A stretch of 54,193 bases of DNA, taken from Fulvivirga sp. M361. GTDB lineage: Bacteria > Bacteroidota > Bacteroidia > Cytophagales > Cyclobacteriaceae. The notes under the pieces are model-generated. The model saw only the letters and a program-made list of their open reading frames with translations. It did no database searches and was not told where the DNA came from. The position numbers were made by a program, and so were the translations under genes. Positions 1 through 8,188 of this stretch are shown here, piece by piece. How positions within the stretch are numbered: the first letter of the stretch is position 1; every line of letters begins with the position of its first letter. Location of the stretch: assembly GCF_007097395.1 (NCBI RefSeq), contig NZ_VKDC01000044.1:1-54193 (forward strand), in the 5' to 3' direction.

Positions 1-712
1 ACATCCTTACAGCCATGATATAGTTGTGCTGTTTCTCTTCTAAATAGCTGAGTAACTCTTCGGTATAAAAGCCACTATCAGCACGTACCAAGCCTACTTT
101 CTTACCCGCTAATGCCTGATCAAAAGTTTCCTTCATAAAGGCTTTACAGCTACTACTGTCTGCGGTATTACCCGGTCTGAGCCACGCATTGGCTACCATC
201 CGGGTTTGTCCCACAAAAGCTATCAATGGGTGATGTGAGTTCCTGCCTCGTTTATTGGGGTTGTATCCTTTCGCACTACCTTGTTGATCTCCATAACGAG
301 TGATCACCGTACTATCAAAATCTATTGTGATGTTATCCACTCCAATCTGATCAAAAAACCAATTTTGTAGTACAGGAAATACTTCGGTGTTTCTTTTCTG
401 AGAGAACTTACCGAAGAAACGACTATATGTGCTTTGAGAGGGCATTTCATCCCAGTTGAAAATGGACTGCAGCACTTTATCATACCGAAGCCAATCACAA
501 TGAATATAACGAGAAGCTCCAGTCCAGATGCTCAGCCAAAAAGACTCTATTATATGTTCAGGTTTATAGCCTCGATTTGAACCTGGTTCTGGTAAATCAA
601 GCTGGCGTAGAAAGCCTCTGATACCAGTCTGATCTATAAAGCGTTTCATTAAACTCATGCCTCCATAAGGCGTCACTTGTTTATCACTGTATCCTATCGG
701 TAGGTTAACCAT
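1..712 (-). CDS. IS1380 family transposase (C-terminal part outside window)
   Basis: An open frame starts at the ATG complementary to 710-712 and stays open to base 1, giving about 237 residues of what is normally a 420-450 residue protein. It is a DDE (RNase H-fold) transposase that cuts and pastes its own element. Visible family features are the N-terminal TPYGG motif, the DFDSTV block holding the first catalytic Asp at about residue 146, followed by YGDQQGSAKGYNP and GRNSHHPL, which is the typical IS1380 layout. A second conserved Asp is in RADSGFYTEELL near residue 219. The remaining catalytic residue would be beyond the edge. No frameshift is seen, so this copy may be intact. Confidence 0.85.
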   Translation of the reverse strand, partial: MVNLPIGYSDKQVTPYGGMSLMKRFIDQTGIRGFLRQLDLPEPGSNRGYKPEHIIESFWLSIWTGASRYIHCDWLRYDKVLQSIFNWDEMPSQSTYSRFFGKFSQKRNTEVFPVLQNWFFDQIGVDNITIDFDSTVITRYGDQQGSAKGYNPNKRGRNSHHPLIAFVGQTRMVANAWLRPGNTADSSSCKAFMKETFDQALAGKKVGLVRADSGFYTEELLSYLEEKQHNYIMAVRM

Positions 713-802
713 TTGGGTGAATTTAAAACTCCTTCAAAATCGCCCTTTAATTCCTTTATACAAAAAATTATTGCATTTTCTGAAATCCTATTGCATAATC
801 GC
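1..802 (-). mobile_element. IS1380-family insertion sequence, cut by the left window edge
   Basis: The segment holds an IS1380-type transposase reading leftwards off the window, plus about 90 bp of AT-rich DNA upstream of its start. The outer terminus is inferred near position 802: read on the minus strand it begins CCGCGATTATGCAATAG, consistent with the CC-starting ends of this family, and a second TTGCAT motif lies 15-20 bp inside. The other terminal repeat and the target duplication are outside the window, so the exact boundary is an estimate. GC content and codon use do not look different from the neighbours. Confidence 0.7.
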
Positions 803-1050
803 GGTTAAACCTTCACATAAATGAAACAGCACTGCCTAATTGCTGAACAAAGATCAATTCATAAAGATGGCAATAATGATAAGCAGTAAATGTTATGTAA
901 AAGGGGTTCCGGATCCCATGCTGACGTAGAACTCCTGTCGCAGTGCTTTTGATGACTCTTATTAAAGTACCAACATAGACTAAATCCCAAAATATTACAA
1001 ATATGAAAACGATCAGACCTTAAGCCTAAAAACGTCTAAGCCTTAGCTTA
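713..1050. other. Intergenic, IS end plus spacer
   Basis: Bases 713-802 are the untranslated end of the insertion sequence. The rest (803-1050) has no convincing gene. A weak hairpin TAAGC-TAAG-GCTTA followed 4 nt later by five T on the minus strand (about 1030-1050) could terminate the MORN lipoprotein gene that ends at 1051. Confidence 0.5.
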
Positions 1051-1626
1051 CTATTTCTTTACCAAAGCACCATCTTCATACTTGTATTCCAAAGTGACAT
1101 TACCTTCCTGATCATACCACTTTGATACACCATTAAGTTTTCCGTTAGCATAGAGGCTTTCTTCCATTATGTTACCATTATCATAATACTTCTTCACGGT
1201 ACCTTCTAATTGGCCATTGTCATATCGTCGACGCTCCACCACCCTGATATTTTTGTAGGCGATATAGTCACCATGATATTGATTGTTATGATAGTGGGCT
1301 TTCAATGTAAGCCTTCCCCGGTCATCAATTTCAAGGTGTGTCCCTTCCTTTACACCTGCCACGTAAGTGGTCATGGATTTCACCAACTCATTGAGGTGAT
1401 ATACCGTCCATGTACCGTGCAATTTTCCATTGAGGTAATTGCCTTCCTGCATCACTCCTCCTCCTGTTTTTTCCAGGGTTACACGGACCAGGTCCGGATT
1501 ATCTTCGTAAGGCTCCTTTTTAGAACCTTCCGGTGCACTGGCTAATCCGCCAATAGTGGCATCACTAAGTTCAGGAGTTTGGTTACAAGCGATGAAAATG
1601 AAAGGAATCAAAAAAAGTTTTCTCAT
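1051..1626 (-). CDS. MORN-repeat (YwqK-like) lipoprotein
   Basis: A 191-residue lipoprotein. The N-terminus MRKLFLIPFIFIAC is a short signal with a lipobox and a Cys at residue 14, so it is probably anchored to a membrane. From about residue 60 the chain is made of tandem MORN_2-type repeats (GxYxxGKLHGxW, YxNGQLEGxxKxYxxG, YANGKLNGVSKWY), the pattern of the YwqK family. MORN_2 proteins are common in Bacteroidota and are often labelled as toxin-antitoxin antitoxins by analogy with YwqK of Bacillus, but no toxin partner is seen here, so I would not carry that name over. Its own promoter is predicted about 30-60 nt upstream. Function unknown beyond a likely envelope role. Confidence 0.8.
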   Translation of the reverse strand: MRKLFLIPFIFIACNQTPELSDATIGGLASAPEGSKKEPYEDNPDLVRVTLEKTGGGVMQEGNYLNGKLHGTWTVYHLNELVKSMTTYVAGVKEGTHLEIDDRGRLTLKAHYHNNQYHGDYIAYKNIRVVERRRYDNGQLEGTVKKYYDNGNIMEESLYANGKLNGVSKWYDQEGNVTLEYKYEDGALVKK

Positions 1627-1654
1627 AACTCACAAAGGTTTGATGTTAAAAAAA

Positions 1655-1685
1655 CAAATATAGCAGATAGCTCTTTTCACTGAAA
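1655..1685 (-). promoter_or_regulatory. Bacteroidota-type promoter for the MORN lipoprotein
   Basis: On the minus strand TTTC, 19 nt, TATATTTG; the -7 box fits TAnnTTTG exactly and the -33 box differs from TTTG at one base. It lies 29 nt upstream of the start codon at 1626. Confidence 0.55.
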
Positions 1686-1722
1686 TTGATCCATCTGAAT
1701 TTGACGCACTTTACCTGATTAT

Positions 1723-3009
1723 TTATCGTGTAAGCCGGTAAATGAACAGCGCCGTTCTTTTGATCAGATCATTAAAGGTAGTCAGGTCCATGTATTCATT
1801 GGGAGAATGTGCACCACCACCCATGACACCAAGCCCGTCCAGGCCGTCTACATATTCTGCTATAAAGGAGATGTCTGCTGCCCCACGTTTTCCAGGGTCA
1901 TAGGCCAGCACTTCTCCCTGTTCTAAATCCAGGCTAAGCTGATTAAGTTGTTTGAGAAGGTTCAGATTTCCATCTGTCGGCGGCATGGCAGGATAGCTGT
2001 CAGTAAAAGTTATGGTAGCAGAGGTATGGGGTAAATTCTCAGCCACTATCTTTCTCATACTTTCCCTTGCTTTTTCCTTTTGCTCCTCGGAGATAAAACG
2101 TAGCCCTCCTTTAACGGTCACTTTTTGAGCAACAATATTTGACTTTCCATAAGTGGTCAGTGTGGAAGCAATGTCATCTGATTGTACCCGAGTCCCTCCC
2201 GCGATAACACCCGGATTAAAAGTCAATAATGCTTCAGAGCTTAGCGCCTCGTAAAACTTGTACAATATTCTAGAGGCTTCAAATATCGCGCCTGCGCCTA
2301 CTTTTTCATTAAATATACCGGATGAATGAGCTTGCTTTCCCGTTACCTCCAGAACCCAACCACTGGAACCTCTACGTGCCACGGTAGCATAGTTAAATCC
2401 GGAAGAAGTTTCAAAACCCAATGCGATATCACTACGTTTGGCCGCTTCCACAATATCACGACGACTAATTTCGATGGGTTTTCCGGCGCTTTCCTCGTCT
2501 CCGTGCAGCGCTGCTATGATCTGTGTGTCATCCAGTACACCCGCATTGTAGAGTGCTTTAAGGGCATACAGCATCACCACATCTCCGCCTTTCATATCAT
2601 TGGCGCCTGGCCCGTAAGCTATGGTATCCTGGGTGGCCCACTTTTGAAATGGACTGTCTTTGTCAAAAACGGTATCCAGGTGACCTATTAATAATAACCG
2701 CTTGCCCCTGGTCCCTTTTCTCTCTATAAAAAGGTGCCCGGCCCGGTTAACATTTTCAGGCATGTCAATCCATTGCGTTTGGAACCCTATAGCATCAAAT
2801 GCTTTTTGAAAAACTTTGCCGGTTTTCTTTACGCCGTCGTGATTATACGTACCGCTATTGATATTCACCACGTCTATCAGGAACTGCAATGCCTCAGCAT
2901 CAAGTTCTTCGACTTCCTGAACAATCTGTTTTTCCTTACGGGTGAGCTTCTGGCCATGAATAAAAAATACCAGTAAGAATAGGGATGTAAATAGTATAAT
3001 GTGTTTCAT
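1723..3009 (-). CDS. Secreted M20-family metallopeptidase (carboxypeptidase G2-like)
   Basis: A 428-residue zinc exopeptidase of the M20 group, close to the glutamate carboxypeptidase type. Residues 1-19 form a signal peptide, so it should act in the periplasm or outside. Metal-site motifs are visible: GHLDTVF (His110, Asp112), GPGANDMKGG (bridging Asp138), HGDEE (catalytic Glu172 and metal Glu173), and the C-terminal GGGAHSPNEY with the last His ligand. The middle part (about 215-330) is the dimerisation domain. A paralogue with the same architecture lies at 40523-41818 on the other strand. It is a single-gene unit between the MORN lipoprotein and htpG. The substrate cannot be read from sequence; N-acyl amino acids or dipeptides are likely. 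Confidence 0.88.
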   Translation of the reverse strand: MKHIILFTSLFLLVFFIHGQKLTRKEKQIVQEVEELDAEALQFLIDVVNINSGTYNHDGVKKTGKVFQKAFDAIGFQTQWIDMPENVNRAGHLFIERKGTRGKRLLLIGHLDTVFDKDSPFQKWATQDTIAYGPGANDMKGGDVVMLYALKALYNAGVLDDTQIIAALHGDEESAGKPIEISRRDIVEAAKRSDIALGFETSSGFNYATVARRGSSGWVLEVTGKQAHSSGIFNEKVGAGAIFEASRILYKFYEALSSEALLTFNPGVIAGGTRVQSDDIASTLTTYGKSNIVAQKVTVKGGLRFISEEQKEKARESMRKIVAENLPHTSATITFTDSYPAMPPTDGNLNLLKQLNQLSLDLEQGEVLAYDPGKRGAADISFIAEYVDGLDGLGVMGGGAHSPNEYMDLTTFNDLIKRTALFIYRLTR

Positions 3010-3152
3010 AGTAATATTAACTGACTTTTCAAGTCAAATTAACGGGTGATCTGGTGCGGTAAAAGGCTTACTTTACAAGCGGTATAAAAAGGAAAAGCGG
3101 CAGATCATAATTGATCCACCGCTTTTACGGGTTATTGAAGCATGGTTGCTTA

Positions 3153-5048
3153 CTACTCCGCTGCTAGCTCTACACTCCGTTTAATGAAGTTGGTCAGATC
3201 AGCGCCTGTAAGCATATTCTGTGACAACATGGCTAGGTCGTATGCCTGCTTAGCCAGCTGTTGTTTTTTCTCTTCTTTTTTGGCTCGTAAAATCTTAGCT
3301 ACCACCGGATGGTTGCCGTTGATAGTTACATCAAACTGGTCAGGCATGTTACCTCCCATCATAGCGTAATAGCCACCGCCACCCGTTTTAGACATATCTT
3401 TCATTCTTCGCATGAATTCGGACATTGTGACGGTAACTGGTAACTCATCCGGTGCCAGTGACTCTATACTCACCTTCATATTCTCGTTCCCTATAGCTGT
3501 TTCAAAAATACCTTTTACCTTGGTAGACTCATCTTCACTTAATACACTCTCTACCTTTTCATCCTTGTCTATGAGCTTATCTACCGTACTGGCATCCACT
3601 CTCTTCAACTGGGTTTGTTCCAGCTTTTGCTCCATAAAGTTGATGTAGTGGCTGTCCAACATACCGTCCATCAACAATACATCATAGGTCCTTTTCTTGG
3701 CCGCTTCAATAAAAGTATGTTGCTTTCCAGGCTCAGTGGTGTAGAGATAAACGATGTTTTTATCCTTATCGGTCTGGTTTGGTTCTACTTTCTGTTTGTA
3801 CTCATCAAGTGTAAAGAATTCGCTCTCCGTGTTTTTCATTAAAGCGAAGTCTTTGGCTTTCTCGTAAAATTTATCTTCGCTGAGCATGCCGTACTTTACA
3901 AATACCCCAATATCATCCCACTTTTCTTCATAGGACTTACGATCCTTTTTGAAAAGCTCACTCAGTTTATCAGCTACCTTTTTGGTAATATGTGAATTGA
4001 TCTTTTTAACGTTACTATCAGACTGCAAATAACTTCTGGATACATTCAACGGAATATCCGGCGAATCAATTACACCATGTAAAAGCATAAGGAATTCAGG
4101 CACTACATCTTTAACTTCATCTGTAATGAATACCTGACGTGAATAGAGTTGTATCTTGTTTTTCTGTACCTCAAAGTCATTCTTCACCTTGGGGAAATAA
4201 AGAATGCCTGTAAGATTAAAGGGATAATCCACATTAAGGTGAATCCAGAACAGCGGATCTTCCGTCATCGGATATAATTCACGATAAAACTTAAGATAGT
4301 CTTCGTCTTTCAGGTCAGAAGGTGACTTTGTCCATAAAGGCTCCGTCTCATTAATAATTCTGTCTTTGGTGACAGTCTTATACTTAGGCTTATCTTCTTC
4401 ATCTTTTCCATCTTCCACACTTTCTTCAGTGGTTCCAAACTGGATCTCAACTGGTAAGAATTTACAATACTTATCCAGGATGCCTTTAATTTTCCATTCA
4501 TCCAAAAACTCTTCTGAGTCTTCGGCAATATGTAGAATGACCTCCGTTCCACGATCTTTCTTCTTGGCATCTGAAATCTCAAACTCTGTAGAGCCGTCAC
4601 ATACCCAACGTGCTGCTTTAGTACCTTCCTGGTATGATTTGGAAATGATCTCCACCTCTTTGGATACCATAAACGAAGAGTAAAAACCCAATCCGAATTT
4701 ACCTATGATATCTTTTGCATCTCCTTTGTCCTTGAATTTTTCAACAAATTCCGTAGCACCTGAAAAAGCAATTTGATTAATATATTTTTTAATCTCATCG
4801 GCAGTCATTCCAATGCCACGGTCTTTAATAGTGATGGTTTTTTTCTTGCTATCAAAGCTTACTTCTATCCTGGTCTCTCCAATATCTTCTTTAAGTTCAC
4901 CTAATGATGACAGGCGTCTCAGTTTTTGAGTCGCGTCAACAGCATTCGATACCAGTTCTCTTAGAAAGATCTCATGATCTGAATACAAGAATTTTTTAAT
5001 GATCGGAAATATATTTTCCGTGTGGATGGATATCGTTCCCTTTTCCAT
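3153..5048 (-). CDS. htpG: Hsp90-family molecular chaperone HtpG
   Basis: A 631-residue cytosolic ATP-dependent chaperone, full length for bacterial HtpG. The N-terminal GHKL ATPase domain (about 1-215) shows Glu31, Asn35 and Asp38 in ELVSNAVDAT, the DRGIGM motif (Asp76) and the GKFGLGFYS lid/glycine loop near residue 120. The middle domain contains the conserved VSRSYLQSD arginine loop near residue 340 that contacts ATP phosphate. The C-terminal dimerisation domain is present. There is an acidic linker (EDGKDEEDK) near residue 215. It is monocistronic. The start at 5048 gives the canonical MEKGTISIHTENIFPIIKKF opening. A 9-bp inverted repeat lies 57 bp upstream and may be regulatory. Confidence 0.97.
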   Translation of the reverse strand: MEKGTISIHTENIFPIIKKFLYSDHEIFLRELVSNAVDATQKLRRLSSLGELKEDIGETRIEVSFDSKKKTITIKDRGIGMTADEIKKYINQIAFSGATEFVEKFKDKGDAKDIIGKFGLGFYSSFMVSKEVEIISKSYQEGTKAARWVCDGSTEFEISDAKKKDRGTEVILHIAEDSEEFLDEWKIKGILDKYCKFLPVEIQFGTTEESVEDGKDEEDKPKYKTVTKDRIINETEPLWTKSPSDLKDEDYLKFYRELYPMTEDPLFWIHLNVDYPFNLTGILYFPKVKNDFEVQKNKIQLYSRQVFITDEVKDVVPEFLMLLHGVIDSPDIPLNVSRSYLQSDSNVKKINSHITKKVADKLSELFKKDRKSYEEKWDDIGVFVKYGMLSEDKFYEKAKDFALMKNTESEFFTLDEYKQKVEPNQTDKDKNIVYLYTTEPGKQHTFIEAAKKRTYDVLLMDGMLDSHYINFMEQKLEQTQLKRVDASTVDKLIDKDEKVESVLSEDESTKVKGIFETAIGNENMKVSIESLAPDELPVTVTMSEFMRRMKDMSKTGGGGYYAMMGGNMPDQFDVTINGNHPVVAKILRAKKEEKKQQLAKQAYDLAMLSQNMLTGADLTNFIKRSVELAAE

Positions 5049-5104
5049 AATGTATACTTAACGTTGGTCGTTTTAATAAATAAGTATATCTTGATTTTCA
5101 AACA

Positions 5105-5127
5105 TCATTCCAGTTCTCCTGGAATGA
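5105..5127. repeat. 9-bp inverted repeat upstream of htpG
   Basis: TCATTCCAG (5105-5113), loop TTCTC, CTGGAATGA (5119-5127): perfect 9-bp arms, 57 bp upstream of the htpG start. It is followed by TGACA-ATA-TGTCA (5125-5137). It is not the CIRCE element (TTAGCACTC-N9-GAGTGCTAA) known from other heat-shock genes. It could be an operator, the stem of a transcript, or a dispersed repeat. Confidence 0.6.
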
Positions 5128-5324
5128 CAATATGTCATTAAAACGTTCTGCCCCTAGGGGATTTCCTGTATCCATACGTGGGAATAATCACTAGTGACCA
5201 TCCATATTTTGACTGAATCTTCGTCAAACAGTACTTATTGGTTATGCAATTTTTCTCCATTACACACGATTTAAGCTGTTTTTGTGATGATTTCTTCAAA
5301 TCAGAAATATCCTGATCCCATTTC

Positions 5325-5350
5325 AAACACTAATACTGACATTAGTGTTT
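5325..5350. promoter_or_regulatory. 10-bp perfect inverted repeat upstream of the small secreted protein
   Basis: AAACACTAAT (5325-5334), loop ACTGAC, ATTAGTGTTT (5341-5350), ending 28 nt before the ATG at 5379. No T-run follows in either direction, so an operator or a 5' leader hairpin is more likely than a terminator. The outer half-site AAACACT/AGTGTT also occurs in the palindrome upstream of dxs with a different spacing. Confidence 0.55.
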
Positions 5351-5378
5351 ACAAGAGAGGGAAATAAAGGGTAAGAAT

Positions 5379-5822
5379 ATGAATAACGCGAAGATAATAC
5401 GTCAGATACTATTAACAAGCGCTGCATTATTTCTGGCAGCCTCTACGGGTATGGGTACTGACAAGAAACCTGAACGGGAATCTCTTGCTGTGGTCAAACA
5501 GCAAATAAGTATAATGAATCAAGAAGTCATGATCACCTGGCACGCTAAAGTAGAAGATGATCTCAAATTCTATTTAATAGAGCGTAAAGAAGGTGAGAAT
5601 TTCGAAGTTTTTGGCCTTTCCATGCGAAATAGAAATCATGATCAATTTGCGATTAAAGAATATCAATTCTTTGATGAAGAACCTCAAACAGGTATCAATA
5701 TTTATCGGTTAGTAGAAGTTGACTTCCAGGACAATAAGAGGTATCACGAAGAACTGAAAATAGACTATTCCAATAGTTTTGAATCAGCAGCGACGGTATC
5801 TTCTACCTCTGACCAGAATTAA
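5379..5822 (+). CDS. Small secreted protein with FN3-like fold
   Basis: A 147-residue predicted exported protein. Residues 1-26 form a signal peptide with a small-residue cleavage region (LAASTGMG). The rest resembles the fibronectin III-like module that precedes type IX sorting domains in Bacteroidota: ITWHAKVEDDLKFYLIER, then a FFDEEPQTGINIYRL block and a final strand. No sorting domain follows; the last 20 residues are Ser/Thr-rich. It is a single gene, preceded by a perfect inverted repeat. Function is unknown; a small cell-surface or periplasmic adhesive/binding protein is a reasonable guess. Confidence 0.75.
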   Translation: MNNAKIIRQILLTSAALFLAASTGMGTDKKPERESLAVVKQQISIMNQEVMITWHAKVEDDLKFYLIERKEGENFEVFGLSMRNRNHDQFAIKEYQFFDEEPQTGINIYRLVEVDFQDNKRYHEELKIDYSNSFESAATVSSTSDQN

Positions 5823-5946
5823 AAAAGTAAAGCTATTGCCACATCTTAACATAACAAAGAGAACCTATTAATTATAATCCTAACCACTAGTGTTTAAGAC
5901 ATCACTCCTATTGATTCCCTGGCTTAGCATAGAATAATTTTTACTA

Positions 5947-6423
5947 TCAGCGAATACGATCTACCGACCTAACTAGTTTTTCGTCTTTCCGTATATACCG
6001 GTTGGCCAATAAATTAAATATCAACGCCGCAGCAGGCAGAAAAAAAGCAATGCCATAATGGCCTGCTACTCCTTTTGATTTAATGAAATCGGTGGCAAAA
6101 TAAGCCGCTAATATTAACGTTCCGGCAATCAGAAGGGAATTCAACGCTCCTAGTTTTATTTGCAATAGACGATTATTGTACCTGGTGATCTCCAGTGAAG
6201 CTACTGTAATCGCTGCAACCGCCATTGTGGCAATAAGAGTAAAAGGGAAGTATATTCTCACCAGTTCTTCTGATTCCAGATCAAAGCGTTCAAAATAAAA
6301 GGCAAAAAGGCCATAATATTCTACAGAATCTACTGCCTGGTATGTCCAAAACGGAAAGAACAATGTCAATAGCATCATCAATGCCACCAGCAATAGAAAT
6401 ACAGTTTGAATCCTTTGTAACAT
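5947..6423 (-). CDS. DUF4293 family membrane protein
   Basis: A 158-residue inner-membrane protein with four predicted transmembrane segments (about 5-25, 55-78, 92-112, 120-140). The opening MLQRIQTVFLLLVALMMLL and the Tyr-rich periplasmic loop are characteristic of DUF4293, a family restricted mainly to Bacteroidota with no assigned function. It is divergent from the HAD gene at 6535; a candidate promoter for that gene overlaps its first codons. No partner is evident. Confidence 0.85.
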   Translation of the reverse strand: MLQRIQTVFLLLVALMMLLTLFFPFWTYQAVDSVEYYGLFAFYFERFDLESEELVRIYFPFTLIATMAVAAITVASLEITRYNNRLLQIKLGALNSLLIAGTLILAAYFATDFIKSKGVAGHYGIAFFLPAAALIFNLLANRYIRKDEKLVRSVDRIR

Positions 6424-6443
6424 TCTTGTATTGGCTAATTTTG
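6414..6443 (+). promoter_or_regulatory. Promoter for the HAD phosphatase (possibly also truA)
   Basis: TTTG (6414-6417), 18 nt, TAATTTTG (6436-6443), an exact fit to the Bacteroidota -7 box. It overlaps the start of the divergent DUF4293 gene and implies a leader of about 85 nt. Confidence 0.6.
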
Positions 6444-6534
6444 AGCTTACAAATTAAGTCAAACCTGGCACGTTTACCAAAGATAAACCTATACACTGCT
6501 GCACTAAAGTACAACCAAAAACGAATGGAAGCAT

Positions 6535-7230
6535 ATGGACATTGATAGTATAAGGGTGGTTGCCTTTGATGCGGATGATACGCTTTGGCTTAACGAAATT
6601 TACTTTCGGGAGGCAGAAGAAAAATTCTCAGAGCTTATGCAGCCCTTTTTACCGGGTAAAGAAGCTATAAACCAATTATTTTCTCATGAAATGAAGAACC
6701 TGGAACTGTATGGTTATGGCATTAAAGGTTTTACACTATCCATGGTTGAAGCGGCCCTTGAAATTTCAAAAGGAAAAATAACAGCCCCCGATTTATTGAG
6801 CATCGTAGAGCTTGGTAAGTCAATGCTCAATAAACCGGTTCGTCTGTTAGACGATGTCGATCATATTTTTACTACATTAAAAAATCGATATAGACTCATT
6901 TTAGCCACAAAAGGGGACTTACTTGACCAGGAAAGAAAACTAAAGAAATCTGGCCTGGAAGGACATTTTCATCATACGGAAGTTATGAGCGATAAGAAAG
7001 AAGCCGATTATGAGAAATTAATTCGTCATCTGGATATCGAACCTGGCCAATTTCTCATGATCGGCAATTCTATGAAATCTGATATTATTCCCGTGTTGAA
7101 CATTGGTGGCAAGGCGATACATATTCCCCACGAAATTACCTGGCAGCATGAAATGGTCGAAGATAATCCTCATTTGAATGGCACTTATCACCAGTATGAC
7201 CGACTTTCTGACATACTTCAAATTCTATAA
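6535..7230 (+). CDS. HAD-superfamily hydrolase (phosphatase)
   Basis: A 231-residue cytosolic HAD phosphatase. Motif I is FDADDTLW with nucleophile Asp12 and acid/base Asp14. A Thr-Lys pair in ILATKGD (near residue 123) serves as motif II. Motif III Lys lies in KKEADYEKL and motif IV in GNSMKSD near residue 180. An alpha-helical cap (about 20-95) of the C1 type sits between motifs I and II, as in HAD-IA enzymes. The natural substrate cannot be deduced; HAD-IA members dephosphorylate small metabolites such as nucleotides and sugar phosphates. truA follows 44 nt later in the same direction, which suggests cotranscription. Confidence 0.88.
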   Translation: MDIDSIRVVAFDADDTLWLNEIYFREAEEKFSELMQPFLPGKEAINQLFSHEMKNLELYGYGIKGFTLSMVEAALEISKGKITAPDLLSIVELGKSMLNKPVRLLDDVDHIFTTLKNRYRLILATKGDLLDQERKLKKSGLEGHFHHTEVMSDKKEADYEKLIRHLDIEPGQFLMIGNSMKSDIIPVLNIGGKAIHIPHEITWQHEMVEDNPHLNGTYHQYDRLSDILQIL

Positions 7231-7274
7231 TATTGACACTCTCTTTGTTCCATATTTAAGTAGCCTATTGTTAA

Positions 7275-8018
7275 ATGCCTCGTTACTTCTTTGAAATATC
7301 TTACGATGGAACACATTATCATGGGTGGCAACGCCAGGAAAATGCCATGTCCATTCAACAAAAAGTGGAAGAAGCCCTGTCATTACTTACAAGACAGCCT
7401 ATGAGTATTACGGGAAGCGGGCGAACAGATACCGGGGTGCATTGTGAACAGCAATTTTTCCATTGCGATTTTGAGAAAACAGCGGATACAGCACAACTTC
7501 AACATAAGTTAAACAGCCTGTTACCTAATGATATTAGCATTAATGCCATTTTTCAGGTGGCCAATGACATTCATGCCCGGTTTACGGCTATATCCAGAAG
7601 TTATGAGTATCGAATTTCACTACGAAAAAACCCATTTCTTGAGAAATATGCGTGTCACTTTCATAAACCCCTTGACGTAACACGAATGAATGAAGCTGCC
7701 CTGGTATTATTAGAAGAAGAAGACTTCCAGGCTTTCAGTAAAGTTAAAACCGAAGTAGAAAATTTCCGTTGTTCTATCTCTACTGCAAGATGGATAGTAG
7801 GGGATGAGTTACTGACCTTTGAAATCACAGCCAATCGTTTCCTTAGAGGTATGGTCCGGGCTATAGTAGGTACATTATTGGACGTAGGTACTGCCAAAAG
7901 GCCCACTGAAGATTTCATCACCATTATTAAATCCCGGGACAGAAGGAAAGCAGGGTCGGCAGCACCGGCTCAGGGCCTTTTTTTAACTTCTGTCAAATAC
8001 CCTGAAAAAGTAATGTAA
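7275..8018 (+). CDS. truA: tRNA pseudouridine synthase A
   Basis: A 247-residue enzyme that converts uridines 38-40 of the tRNA anticodon stem to pseudouridine. The catalytic Asp52 is in the invariant GSGRTDTGVH motif, the opening FEISYDGTHYHGWQRQ is typical, and the RFLRGMVRAIVGTLLDVG block near residue 190 is the second active-site segment. Length is standard for TruA. It lies 44 nt downstream of the HAD phosphatase and probably shares its promoter. Confidence 0.97.
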   Translation: MPRYFFEISYDGTHYHGWQRQENAMSIQQKVEEALSLLTRQPMSITGSGRTDTGVHCEQQFFHCDFEKTADTAQLQHKLNSLLPNDISINAIFQVANDIHARFTAISRSYEYRISLRKNPFLEKYACHFHKPLDVTRMNEAALVLLEEEDFQAFSKVKTEVENFRCSISTARWIVGDELLTFEITANRFLRGMVRAIVGTLLDVGTAKRPTEDFITIIKSRDRRKAGSAAPAQGLFLTSVKYPEKVM

Positions 8019-8188
8019 AATGACGTTGAGTATACTTACTACAGCATTGAATGTGATAACTCTTCTAACCTTAAAGGGTTATGTAATCAGATTAAAAAGG
8101 ATACCTTAGTCAAAAAGGACAAGTATTTGTATTAGAGAGCAACACGGTTTACGTTCATACGTACCCACTATCATCTATAAGTATATAA

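Noticed and set aside
1051-1626. MORN protein as antitoxin of a toxin-antitoxin pair
   Set aside because: No toxin-like gene adjacent and a lipobox places it at the envelope.
5138-5326. 62-codon minus-strand frame between htpG and the small secreted protein
   Set aside because: No family resemblance and unusual composition; it lies over the htpG upstream region and the inverted repeat.
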